A stretch of DNA of 12,602 nucleotides, taken from positions 1-12,602 of the forward strand of contig DMPB01000041.1 in the NCBI GenBank assembly GCA_003456175.1, given 5' to 3'. The stretch's first letter is position 1. Each line of letters begins with the position of its first letter. The position numbers and the translations under genes are program-made. Below are positions 1-7,815 of the stretch, one piece after another. The notes under the pieces are model-generated. The model was given only the letters and a program-made list of their open reading frames with translations, was not told the DNA's origin and made no database searches. The DNA comes from Chitinophagaceae bacterium. Lineage in GTDB: Bacteria; Bacteroidota; Bacteroidia; Chitinophagales; Chitinophagaceae.

Positions 1-3000
1 CCAACTACCGGTATGCTGCTGCGGGTTTGTATCGCTATGCGTTGGTTGTGTTTCATGCTGGCCAACTGGTGGCTGCCTTCATCCATACTTAACGCATCTA
101 AGCCTGTCACTTCGCTATTGCTCGCATCGGGGTGGGCTACTGTTCTGATAATCATTTCTGATAGGTTCAACGTATCCGTTGTTCTGCGTAAGCCGCCTTT
201 TACATATGCTAGGTAGTTGATCGTACTACTATTATTATTCGCATTGCTGCCGCGGTGCATAGCCGTTGGGCTGGTGCTGGCTTTGTAGCTCTCGGTGAAC
301 ATACTGGTCACCATGCCGCTGCCACTCGTGCGTTCTACGAAAAAGGCTTGACCGCTGGCGATATAGCGTAGGTTCGTGGCACCACCCGCACTGGTAATCG
401 TCGGGTTGTTGGCATCTAAGCTGAAGTCCACTACCGTATACGTGCCGGCTGCATTCGTGGGGTTATAAGCCCAGTACTTCTTAGAGATACTAGCACTTTG
501 TAAGCCGCTTAAAAAGCTGCTATTGCCAAAGTCTACTGCTGATGGGTATGGGTTGCCGATTAGGTTGAAGCCGGTAGCAATATTCACATTCACATTGCCT
601 TGACCTACTGCTCCCGTAGCACTTAACGTAACCGCACTGGCGTTGGTGGCACTACCATCTAACAAGGAACAGCCGTTGTTGGTGGTGTTTCTATCGCCTC
701 TTACAATTACTCTATAGCCTGTTCCTGGTGTTAAGTTCGTAGCATTGGTATTGCTGATGCTCGTCCAACGGGCATTCGCTGCGCCACTGGCATTGTACGT
801 GAACATGCTGGCATTGTTGTTCAACGTGGCATCGAAGCCGTTGCTATGTGGTGTTAAAGTGGGACAGATAGTGCCACCAGTACCACTACCCGTAATATGG
901 ATCTGTTGCTGCCATGCATTATTGATCTGTGCTGTTACTGGGCTCGCTACAAATATGTTCTTTCTTACGGCTCGTGCGGGTAAATAACGCTCTACCGTTA
1001 CATTGCCGCTGATATTACCAGCACTCTGTGCTATACTGCCAGTACCACTTAAACTGCTCCCAATCGTTAGATTGCCGTTCGTTGTTAATGTTCCAGCATT
1101 TACCGTAAGGGTACCTTCCATTGCAATGGGATTGCCTTGTAACACACTACTACTAGCTATGATAAGGTTGCCCGTACCTGTTATTCCGTTACCATTGTTA
1201 TTAATATCGCCATGAATCGTTGCATTAATACCGTTGATATTTAAACTGACACCACTGTTAATCGTGAGCCCCTTGGCAGTAAAACTAGATGGCGCTGTGC
1301 TGCTCGCTATGATGGCGTCGGCCGTACTTGAAGGCGCTGAAGGACTCCAAGAAGTGCCATTCCAAACTGGGATATCAGTGTTTCTAAGTATAGAAAAGGA
1401 ATTTGACACTCGATTCACTACTGCTATATCTGACTTGCCGTCATTATCTGCATCGCCTACTGCAACAGACCATGGATTTGAACCTGTACTGAAATCGATA
1501 CATGTATCAAAACTAATATTACCTGAAGTGCTAGTGCTTCTGAAAACGGATACCTTATCTATACCATCTATTGACACAACAACATCGAGTTTATTGTCGC
1601 CATTCATATCACCAAGTGCAATAAAATTAGGTACTGCACTTGTAGCAGGATCTGTTGCAACGTCAATTTTAGTGGCGAAGGTTACTGTTCCAGATGTACT
1701 TGTGTTACGTAAAATTGAAATTGATTTCGCACCTTGATTCGCAGAAACGATATCTAACTTCCCATCATTATCAATATCGCCAGTAGCAATCCATACTGGG
1801 CTTGCAGCAGTATTAAAATTCACTCTTGCGGCAAAACTTAATGAGCCAACAGAACTAGTGTTTCGAAATACTGATACGTTGGCATTATCTTGATTTCCTA
1901 TTACAACATCAACAACTCCATTGCCATCTATATCAGAGATTGCTACTGAAGCAGGGCCACTCCCCGTTGAAAAAGTAGTATGCGTTGCTAAACTGATGGA
2001 ACCTGATGTACTTGTATTTCTTACAATAGAAAAATTATTATCGTTATAGTTTGCTGTAACGATATCGGCTTTACCATCTCCATCTACATCTCCAACAGCA
2101 ATACCCAATGGCCAAACTCCTACAGTAGCATCTACCTTTGTGGCAAAAGATATACTTCCAGAAGTACTAGTATTACGTAATACAGAAATACTACCACTAA
2201 GATTCAAAGTTACGATATCGAGCTTGCCATCATTATCCATATCATTGATAACAACAGCTAGCGTACTATTACCGGTTGGAAAAGTTACCATAGTAGCATA
2301 AGTAACAGCACCCGAACCATTGCTAGTGTTTCTGAATACACCAACATTGTTAGCACTGAAATTAGTAACAATAATTTCTGCCTTACCGTCACCGTCGATA
2401 TCGGCAAAAGCGCATCCTCTGGGGGAACTCCCTGCTGTAAAATCGACCTTGCTAGCTAAATCTGTGCTTGAGAAAGCAGATTTTGCTGGACTAAATACAG
2501 GATTAAACTTTTGCAAGCTTGTTCCCACCAACGATGTAGATGTATTTAATATACTTATTGGTGCGAACGTAGCGCCTTGTGGTACTTGTACTGTGAGGCT
2601 TGTAGCAGTAGCATCGGTAACAGTTGCAGCAGTTGCTCCAAAATAAACGATATTATTAGTGGTAGTTGTATTGAAATGAGCGCCTGATATAACTACAACA
2701 TCACCCGGGGTGGCCGCTAATGGAGTAAAAGATGTAATTGCTGGCGCAAGTGCAGTTCGCGTAACTGTAATGGTGTATGTTTTTGTAGTAACTGCATCTT
2801 CGGCGGTTACAATAACAAGTATGGTATTACTACCAATATTGAGCGATAAGTTCGAAGAAGCAACCCCACTCGTAATGAACGAAGCAGCACCACCGTTAAC
2901 AACAACTCTCACATTAGATCCAGCATTAACCTCTTGTTGTGTTGCAGTTAGTGAAATTTCGTTTGTAGCATTGGAAACGGTTGCTGTATAACTAGTTGTA

Positions 3001-4454
3001 TTAGTAGTAAATGTTGGACTTAATGTACCAGAGGAGATAGTTAACGCAGTTAAATTAGCATTACTACTTTGAGCTCTAATAACTTGAATGCTGTAGGTTT
3101 TAGTAGTGGTACCATCTTGTGCTGTTACAAGTACATCTATAGTATTGCTTCCAACATTTACCGCAAGGTTACCTGAGGCTGTGCCACTCGTAACAGTACT
3201 GTACGAACCTCCATTCACTCTTACTTGAATAGTGGCATTAGATTCGGCTCTGGTTGGTGTTACTGTTACAGTAGATGATGCATTATCGACACTTACACTA
3301 TAACTGGTATTACTACTATTAAAGGTTGGATTTAATGTTCCGGCAGAAATTGTTAATCCGCTTAAATCGGCATTGGAACTGATACTTGAAGCTCTCGTAA
3401 CAGTAATAGTATACGTTTTAATAGTGCTACCATCTTGTGCGGTTACACGCACATCAATTGTATTGCTTCCAACATTCAATGCTAAAGCCGCCGATGCTGA
3501 ACCGCTTGTTACGGGTGAATAAGTACCATTATTTACCCTTACTAGTATGGTAGCATTCGCCTCTGCACGGGTGGGCGTTACAGTTACACTTGTTGTTGCA
3601 TTATTTACACTAGCTGTATATGCGGTTGTAGATGCTGAAAAAGTTGGACTTAATGTACCCGCAGTTGTTGTTAGCGCACTTAAATTAGCGTTATTACTTA
3701 AGGTAGATATAGCTGTACTAGTAACCCAGTTACTTGAAGTACCACTAAGCGTAAAATTATACAGTGTACCATTAAGTGCATTTGATGTTAAATCGGTTAG
3801 TGTTGTTACACCAGTATTAGTACCGCCGGCAGTACCCTGATTAAAACCATAATAAGCTACTAACCCTGAAGAACTTGTACTTACTGTGGTGCTCATATTA
3901 GCTTGAATTTGCGCCTGCGTTCTTGCAACATTCCAAATTCTTACTTCATCCATAGCACCGCCAAATTTTTCAACACCACTCTCACTCAAAGTGAAATTAT
4001 GACTACCACCCGTAATTGTTCCGGTATAACGGGCACCAGCTACTTCTATCCCATTTCTAAAAATTTTAACACTATCTGCAGCATCATTAAATACAAAAGC
4101 AATATGCTGCCATTCGTTCAGAGTTATAGTATTGTTAGGTGTAGTAAGAATACCCAAGTTATTATTCAATACCACTGTAAGGGCATTAGGAGAGCCTGCC
4201 TTACCACCAAAAAAATATCCTGTTGAGTAATTACGATGTACAATTCGATCCCACCGGCCATCTCCTAAATTCCTACTTGGCCGAATCCACAGCTCTACCG
4301 TCATAGAACTCGTTATATTCAGTTTGGCGTCAGTACCACAGTCAACGTAGTCAGAGACACCACTAAATTGGAGCGCATTATTCTGTGCAAATCCATGATA
4401 AACAAAAATGAAACTCATCAAAAAGCCAAGCATAAAGCGGTACTGCTTTCTCAT
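1..4454 (-). CDS. Giant secreted LamG / cadherin-like / TIG / FG-GAP repeat surface protein, 3' end outside window
   Basis: An uninterrupted reading frame of 1484 codons starts at the ATG at 4454 and runs off the left edge. Residues 1-24 are a signal peptide (MRKQYRF, hydrophobic core, HGFAQ|NN). Residues about 25-240 form a LamG/concanavalin-like domain (MTVELWI, EWQHIAFVF, MDEVRIWNVARTQ). Residues about 249-566 hold three cadherin-like beta-sandwich repeats, and about 568-654 an IPT/TIG domain. Residues about 665-1025 hold seven FG-GAP/VCBS-type repeats with loops such as DIDGDGKAE and DVDGDGKAD, probable calcium sites. The rest is beta-rich, with a NGTSWSPSAPS stretch, a VERYLPA segment and a GFNLIGNPYPSAVDF segment, all common in large Bacteroidota exported proteins. 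A C-terminal type IX sorting domain is expected beyond the edge but not seen. The likely role is adhesion or glycan binding at the surface; the ligand is unknown. It diverges from the TPR/HTH gene. Codon use changes near 1340-1380. Confidence 0.9.
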   Translation of the reverse strand, partial: MRKQYRFMLGFLMSFIFVYHGFAQNNALQFSGVSDYVDCGTDAKLNITSSMTVELWIRPSRNLGDGRWDRIVHRNYSTGYFFGGKAGSPNALTVVLNNNLGILTTPNNTITLNEWQHIAFVFNDAADSVKIFRNGIEVAGARYTGTITGGSHNFTLSESGVEKFGGAMDEVRIWNVARTQAQIQANMSTTVSTSSSGLVAYYGFNQGTAGGTNTGVTTLTDLTSNALNGTLYNFTLSGTSSNWVTSTAISTLSNNANLSALTTTAGTLSPTFSASTTAYTASVNNATTSVTVTPTRAEANATILVRVNNGTYSPVTSGSASAALALNVGSNTIDVRVTAQDGSTIKTYTITVTRASSISSNADLSGLTISAGTLNPTFNSSNTSYSVSVDNASSTVTVTPTRAESNATIQVRVNGGSYSTVTSGTASGNLAVNVGSNTIDVLVTAQDGTTTKTYSIQVIRAQSSNANLTALTISSGTLSPTFTTNTTSYTATVSNATNEISLTATQQEVNAGSNVRVVVNGGAASFITSGVASSNLSLNIGSNTILVIVTAEDAVTTKTYTITVTRTALAPAITSFTPLAATPGDVVVISGAHFNTTTTNNIVYFGATAATVTDATATSLTVQVPQGATFAPISILNTSTSLVGTSLQKFNPVFSPAKSAFSSTDLASKVDFTAGSSPRGCAFADIDGDGKAEIIVTNFSANNVGVFRNTSNGSGAVTYATMVTFPTGNSTLAVVINDMDNDGKLDIVTLNLSGSISVLRNTSTSGSISFATKVDATVGVWPLGIAVGDVDGDGKADIVTANYNDNNFSIVRNTSTSGSISLATHTTFSTGSGPASVAISDIDGNGVVDVVIGNQDNANVSVFRNTSSVGSLSFAARVNFNTAASPVWIATGDIDNDGKLDIVSANQGAKSISILRNTSTSGTVTFATKIDVATDPATSAVPNFIALGDMNGDNKLDVVVSIDGIDKVSVFRSTSTSGNISFDTCIDFSTGSNPWSVAVGDADNDGKSDIAVVNRVSNSFSILRNTDIPVWNGTSWSPSAPSSTADAIIASSTAPSSFTAKGLTINSGVSLNINGINATIHGDINNNGNGITGTGNLIIASSSVLQGNPIAMEGTLTVNAGTLTTNGNLTIGSSLSGTGSIAQSAGNISGNVTVERYLPARAVRKNIFVASPVTAQINNAWQQQIHITGSGTGGTICPTLTPHSNGFDATLNNNASMFTYNASGAANARWTSISNTNATNLTPGTGYRVIVRGDRNTTNNGCSLLDGSATNASAVTLSATGAVGQGNVNVNIATGFNLIGNPYPSAVDFGNSSFLSGLQSASISKKYWAYNPTNAAGTYTVVDFSLDANNPTITSAGGATNLRYIASGQAFFVERTSGSGMVTSMFTESYKASTSPTAMHRGSNANNNSSTINYLAYVKGGLRRTTDTLNLSEMIIRTVAHPDASNSEVTGLDALSMDEGSHQLASMKHNQRIAIQTRSSIPVV
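1098..1110 (+). repeat. Iterated word, copy 1
   Basis: ATTTACCGTAAGG, inside the giant surface protein gene (antisense; encodes LTVN on the minus strand). Confidence 0.8.
1378..2463 (-). repeat. Seven FG-GAP/VCBS-type calcium-loop repeats inside the giant surface protein
   Basis: Seven units of roughly 50-55 residues each carry an acidic loop: DIDGDGKAE, DMDNDGKLD, DVDGDGKAD, DIDGNGVVD, DIDNDGKLD, DMNGDNKLD and DADNDGKSD. Most units also contain a V-F/L-R-N-T-S-T-S-G turn and an S-F-A strand. Seven units is the number of blades in an integrin-alpha-like beta-propeller, so one closed propeller is a reasonable inference. The sixth loop has N in place of D at two positions and may bind calcium less well. 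Confidence 0.85.
2755..3712 (-). repeat. Three tandem cadherin-like domain repeats inside the giant surface protein
   Basis: Three units of about 100 codons each begin with an (S)SNA(D/N)L motif, continue with AGTL or SGTL, and end in a KTYTITV or KTYSIQV strand followed by R and A or T. The units lie at about 3712-3385, 3384-3070 and 3069-2755 (read on the minus strand). The first two are closely alike even in DNA, for example around 3420-3480 and 3105-3160, where both encode a GSNTIDV strand followed by TAQDG. The third has diverged (GSNTILV, TAEDA). This suggests duplication, the first pair being the more recent. Confidence 0.8.
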
Positions 4455-4531
4455 AATGTTAGTTTGCTTGTTTGGATTTATCAGCACAAGGTGTATTCTG
4501 TGCCATGTGTATTGAAGGTATTCGACCACCA

Positions 4532-4544
4532 CCTTACGGTAAAA
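4532..4544 (-). repeat. Iterated word, copy 2
   Basis: TTTTACCGTAAGG on the minus strand, in the non-coding divergent spacer 78 bases upstream of the giant gene's start. Confidence 0.8.
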
Positions 4545-4682
4545 AAACACGCGTTTCAAAAACGTTACAATCTGTTAAAAGCGGTGTAACCAATTGATTA
4601 TCAATACATTTATACACTACAAACCACTGAATGATTTTTTTATAACAGCAGGCTAAGCCCTATTTTTTTCCTACAAAAACAA

Positions 4683-4690
4683 TACTTTAG
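4683..4690 (+). promoter_or_regulatory. Possible -7 element for the TPR/HTH regulator gene
   Basis: TACTTTAG matches the Bacteroidota -7 consensus TAnnTTTG at all but one position. It lies 25 bases before the TTG start at 4716, which would give a leader of about 20 bases. There is no clear TTTG at the -33 position, only a T-run near 4659-4669, so the call is weak. Confidence 0.3.
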
Positions 4691-4715
4691 CACGGTTCTT
4701 CAACTTCATTTATAC

Positions 4716-6452
4716 TTGAAACTAACCCGCTTACTGCTTCAACCTATGATATTTTGCTGTATGCTTTTATGCATCGGCAATAGTTTTGCACAGCAGCGTA
4801 TAGATTCTTTTTTACAATTAAGTGGCGTAGACAGATACTATACACTCAACGAATTATACGGCAACAATCTGAAAAATCAACAGGTTATTGGTCGGTTAAA
4901 TGCACTAGTACTTCAAAAAGGCAATTCCTCAGATAAACTCATTCAGTATTTCTGGCTCGAAAAAAGACCCCTACTAGACTCGCTGAAGCTTAGCCCGAAA
5001 GTTTTCACTATTTATCAAGAAATGGTACAAAAAGCAGAAGCTATTAATAACCATTACCTAGCGGCACAATATTACATTTCAATGGGGGTGAACTATAACA
5101 CGCTTAAAGCTTTTAATCGATCATTTGAAAGCCAGCTATACTGCCTAGATGCCTTATCGAAAGATCCTACAGGAAAATACTTCCACCAAAGTTGGTGGCT
5201 GCACATTATTGCCAATAAATTCTACGAGTTTAAAGATTACATCAAAACAATAGAGCTGGCCAAAATCGCTAGTACCATAGGGTTGCAGTATACGCCAGAT
5301 GGACATTGGTTTCAAAAAGTAAATACCAACCTCATTGGCATGAGCTACCTCAAAAACCAACAGTACGACTCGGCTCGCAACTGGCTTCAACAAACCTTAC
5401 AAATTGCTAGCACTGTGAGAGATACTGTTTGGATGGGTATTGCTACAGGCAACTTGGGTACAATACATTACTTACAAGGTAATTATACAAAAGCAATTCA
5501 ACTATACACACAAGCACTACAATGGTGCCGACAAAAGGGTATTTGGGATAATGTAGCCTCGTTTTGTAATAATCTTGCCGATTGCTACATGCTTACTAAT
5601 AAATATAATGCTGTATTACCACTGCTAAATGAATCTGAAATAGCCAATCAAAAAGATCGAAACAATAACAGCTACCTAGCCAATCAAATAAAATTGTACA
5701 CTGTTGCAGAGAGATACTATCGAAAAAAGAACGATAACAAGCTCATAATTGATTGTGCCGATTCCGTTAAAAAATACCAACAGCTCTACAACCAACACTT
5801 CGATATTACACAGAAAATTAAAGCAGAAGGTGAGTTTGCCTATCGTAGTAAAGACTTACAAAACAAGCTTTTATTAAATGAAAATAAATTACAGAAACAA
5901 ACCATTTTATTCGGTTGTATTGTAGCTATCCTAACAGCAAGCTTCATTATTTTTTACATCAAGCGAATTAACTTACGTAAAAAGATAGCAGAACAAAAAA
6001 AGGCCCTATTAGAACAACAATTACAAGCTTCCAAAAAAGAGATACTAGACTTTACACATCACATCGTAGAAAAAAATCAAATCATAGAGCATTATACAGC
6101 TGAAATTATAGCCTTACAAAAGCAAACCAAATCCTTTGAACAAGAACAAACATCTGTACTGCAAGAACTAAAGAGTCAAACAATTTTAACCCAAGCAGAT
6201 TGGGTTAAGTTCAAGCTTTTATTCAAGAAAGTGTACCCCAACTTTTTCTCACATTTCAAAACGCAATATCCCGAACTCACACAAGCCGAAATTAGATTCT
6301 TAGCATTCACCAAACTAGAAATCAGCCCCAAAGAAATGGCTAGCTTATTAGGTGTAAGCGATGAAGCTATTCGAACACTACGTTATCGCATCAAAAAGAA
6401 ATTAAACATTAACGATGCTAAAGAAATCGAACAAGCAGTAGCTACAGTGTAG
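4716..6452 (+). CDS. Transmembrane TPR protein with C-terminal LuxR-like HTH (putative transcriptional regulator)
   Basis: The 578-residue protein has four parts. Residues 1-26 are a signal peptide (KLTRLLL, hydrophobic core, NSFAQ|Q). Residues about 110-310 contain helical TPR-like repeats (GNLGTIHYLQGNYTKAIQLY is the clearest). Residues 396-415 are a membrane segment followed by KRINLRKK, which places the C-terminus in the cytoplasm. Residues about 418-490 are a coiled coil. Residues about 520-565 are a helix-turn-helix of the LuxR/GerE type (LTQAEIRFLAF, SPKEMASLLGVS, TLRYRIKKKL). This layout, periplasmic TPRs with an inside DNA-binding domain, is common in Bacteroidota, and the targets are usually unknown. 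The start is TTG at 4716. The next in-frame ATG (4746) would remove the basic n-region of the signal peptide, so TTG is preferred. It diverges from the giant surface protein, which it may regulate (inference). Confidence 0.85.
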   Translation: MKLTRLLLQPMIFCCMLLCIGNSFAQQRIDSFLQLSGVDRYYTLNELYGNNLKNQQVIGRLNALVLQKGNSSDKLIQYFWLEKRPLLDSLKLSPKVFTIYQEMVQKAEAINNHYLAAQYYISMGVNYNTLKAFNRSFESQLYCLDALSKDPTGKYFHQSWWLHIIANKFYEFKDYIKTIELAKIASTIGLQYTPDGHWFQKVNTNLIGMSYLKNQQYDSARNWLQQTLQIASTVRDTVWMGIATGNLGTIHYLQGNYTKAIQLYTQALQWCRQKGIWDNVASFCNNLADCYMLTNKYNAVLPLLNESEIANQKDRNNNSYLANQIKLYTVAERYYRKKNDNKLIIDCADSVKKYQQLYNQHFDITQKIKAEGEFAYRSKDLQNKLLLNENKLQKQTILFGCIVAILTASFIIFYIKRINLRKKIAEQKKALLEQQLQASKKEILDFTHHIVEKNQIIEHYTAEIIALQKQTKSFEQEQTSVLQELKSQTILTQADWVKFKLLFKKVYPNFFSHFKTQYPELTQAEIRFLAFTKLEISPKEMASLLGVSDEAIRTLRYRIKKKLNINDAKEIEQAVATV

Positions 6453-6482
6453 GTAACACCAACAAAACATCTATAGAAAAAG

Positions 6483-6554
6483 TGGCCTCGCCAGGAATCG
6501 AACCTGGACCTGGAGCTCCGGAAACTCTTATACTATCCATTGTACTACGAGGCC
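6483..6554 (-). tRNA. tRNA-Arg (anticodon CCG)
   Basis: The minus strand folds as a 72-nt cloverleaf. The acceptor stem pairs GGCCTCG with CGAGGCC, and the discriminator is A. The D stem is GTAC/GTAT with an AATGGATA loop. The anticodon loop TTCCGGA gives CCG, reading CGG (Arg). The T arm is CCAGG-TTCGATT-CCTGG. The variable loop is only four bases (AGGT), the anticodon stem has an A27-C43 mismatch and a U31-G39 wobble, and the 3' CCA is not encoded. It lies 38 bases downstream of the MarC-family gene on the same strand and faces the end of the TPR/HTH gene. Confidence 0.93.
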
Positions 6555-6592
6555 ATAGCTGCAAATGTGCAACATCAACTGAAAATTGCCAA

Positions 6593-7174
6593 CTATTTCA
6601 ATAAGCCTGGTGCATTGGCTGCAAATATTTTTACAGCAATGGCTAATAAAATCACTCCAAAAAATTTACGTACTGCTAACAATCCGGCAGGTCCTAACAA
6701 CTTAGAAATGTAATCAAGCGATTTCAGAACAATGTATACAATCGCAAGGTTAATAAGTATGGCTAATAATACTGGCACTTCTTCGTAGTTAGCACGTAAC
6801 GATATAATAGTTGTAAGCGTACCACTACCAGCAATCAAAGGAAATGCAATAGGCACTACTGTTCCCGATTTTGGGTCGTCGCCACCTTTAAAAAACTCAT
6901 GCCCCAACACCATTTCAAGTCCGAGTATAAAAATTACAATAGAACCGCCCACTGCGAACGATGCTACTTCTATACCTAACACTTTCAATAGCTTTTCGCC
7001 AACAAACAAAAAAGCAATCATTAAAGCACCAGAAATAAGCGTTGCCCTAAATTCACGAATACCACCCATTTTATGCTTTAGCGAAATAAGCAATGGTATA
7101 GAACCCACAATATCTATCACCGCAAATAGTGTAAAGGTTACTGTAAGTACAGCATCTAACGATATTGCTTGCAT
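6593..7174 (-). CDS. MarC-family integral membrane protein
   Basis: This 193-residue, strongly hydrophobic protein has about six predicted membrane segments. It carries the MarC (UPF0056) family signatures: an N-terminal D-I-V-G-S-I-P-L-L-I-S-L stretch (residues 21-32), corresponding to the usual DPxGxxP motif, and PIAFPLIAGSGTLTTI (residues 108-123). Length is normal for the family. The biochemical role of MarC proteins is unsettled; the early link to multiple antibiotic resistance in E. coli was not upheld, so no transport function is assigned. The start is ATG at 7174, 29 bases after the cobC stop, so it may be read through from the B12 operon, but nothing in the family points to a cobalamin role. 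The tRNA-Arg follows on the same strand. Confidence 0.85.
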   Translation of the reverse strand: MQAISLDAVLTVTFTLFAVIDIVGSIPLLISLKHKMGGIREFRATLISGALMIAFLFVGEKLLKVLGIEVASFAVGGSIVIFILGLEMVLGHEFFKGGDDPKSGTVVPIAFPLIAGSGTLTTIISLRANYEEVPVLLAILINLAIVYIVLKSLDYISKLLGPAGLLAVRKFFGVILLAIAVKIFAANAPGLLK

Positions 7175-7203
7175 GGCTTTGGTTTTTGCAAAGATGCAAC
7201 TTA

Positions 7204-7815
7204 TTAACGTGTTGGGCGGTGTACTTCTGGTGTTCGGTTGCTATCGTTATGTAAAATATGCCAATCAAACATGTTGTTATTATTGGCCGTAAGCTTTACA
7301 ACAGCACCATAGTGCAAGCGAAAAGCAGCAAACGAATCTTTTAATGGTGTATTGGTAATAGCTGCAAGTATACAACGCATAACACCACCATGGCTCACAA
7401 TCGCAATGGGCGGTGCAGTCGTAGCTGCTACTACATGATTAAACTGTGTTGCAACCCTATTGAACAACTGCACATAATTTTCACCATTCGGAAAATAGTT
7501 ATTCACGAAATCTTCCATCCAAGGGTCGCTGATATGTCGAGGGATATCGTTCCATAACTTACCCTCCCAATCGCCGCAATTGATTTCTTTAAAATTGTTA
7601 TGCTGCTGTATATCGTGTGTCGGGAATAAAAATTGTGCTAGTTTATAACAACGCTGCAAAGGACTACTATGTACACTGGTAATACCTTGCGGTAAATGTT
7701 GCGCAATAGCCAGAGCCTCTTCTTCAAATGAATCGGTAACATTCAAATCAGATTGACCGTAGCACGTACCATAAGGCACTAAAGGGGTAGTATGCCGAAT
7801 AAGATAAATTTCCAT
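7204..7815 (-). CDS. cobC: Alpha-ribazole phosphatase-like histidine phosphatase
   Basis: The 203-residue protein is a histidine phosphatase superfamily member expected to remove phosphate from alpha-ribazole 5'-phosphate (or adenosylcobalamin 5'-phosphate) in the last steps of the nucleotide-loop pathway. It starts MEIYLIRHTTP, with catalytic R7-H8. R55 (SSPLQRC), E77 and the GDWEG motif (81-85), and H142 (SHGG) complete the active site. The ATG at 7815 is chosen because the RH motif must lie close to the N-terminus; an in-frame extension to 7899 would add 28 residues lying inside cobS. The gene overlaps the end of cobS by 37 bases, which suggests translational coupling. It ends with two consecutive TAA codons. 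Assignment to CobC rather than another phosphatase rests on the operon context as well as sequence. Confidence 0.87.
   Translation of the reverse strand: MEIYLIRHTTPLVPYGTCYGQSDLNVTDSFEEEALAIAQHLPQGITSVHSSPLQRCYKLAQFLFPTHDIQQHNNFKEINCGDWEGKLWNDIPRHISDPWMEDFVNNYFPNGENYVQLFNRVATQFNHVVAATTAPPIAIVSHGGVMRCILAAITNTPLKDSFAAFRLHYGAVVKLTANNNNMFDWHILHNDSNRTPEVHRPTR

Larger units (their letters stand above)
4455..4715. other. Divergent intergenic region between the giant surface protein and the TPR/HTH regulator
   Basis: This 261-base A+T-rich spacer separates two divergent gene starts and must hold both promoters. It contains one copy of the iterated word at 4532-4544 and a possible -7 element for the plus-strand gene at 4683-4690. 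No convincing TAnnTTTG element was found for the minus-strand gene, and no RNA gene or open frame of note was seen. Confidence 0.6.

Noticed and set aside
1378..3712. CRISPR array or mobile-element repeats
   Set aside because: The repeats are in frame, about 50 or 100 codons long, diverged, and encode protein domains. There are no constant short repeats with unique spacers and no transposase in the window.
13..4226. Many plus-strand open frames of 67-167 codons across the first 4.2 kb
   Set aside because: They lie antisense to one continuous minus-strand frame with a signal peptide and recognisable domains. Their translations are low-complexity hydrophobic shadows.
5154..5393. Minus-strand 79-codon frame inside the TPR/HTH gene
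   Set aside because: It is antisense to a well-supported gene and shows no recognisable domain or start context.
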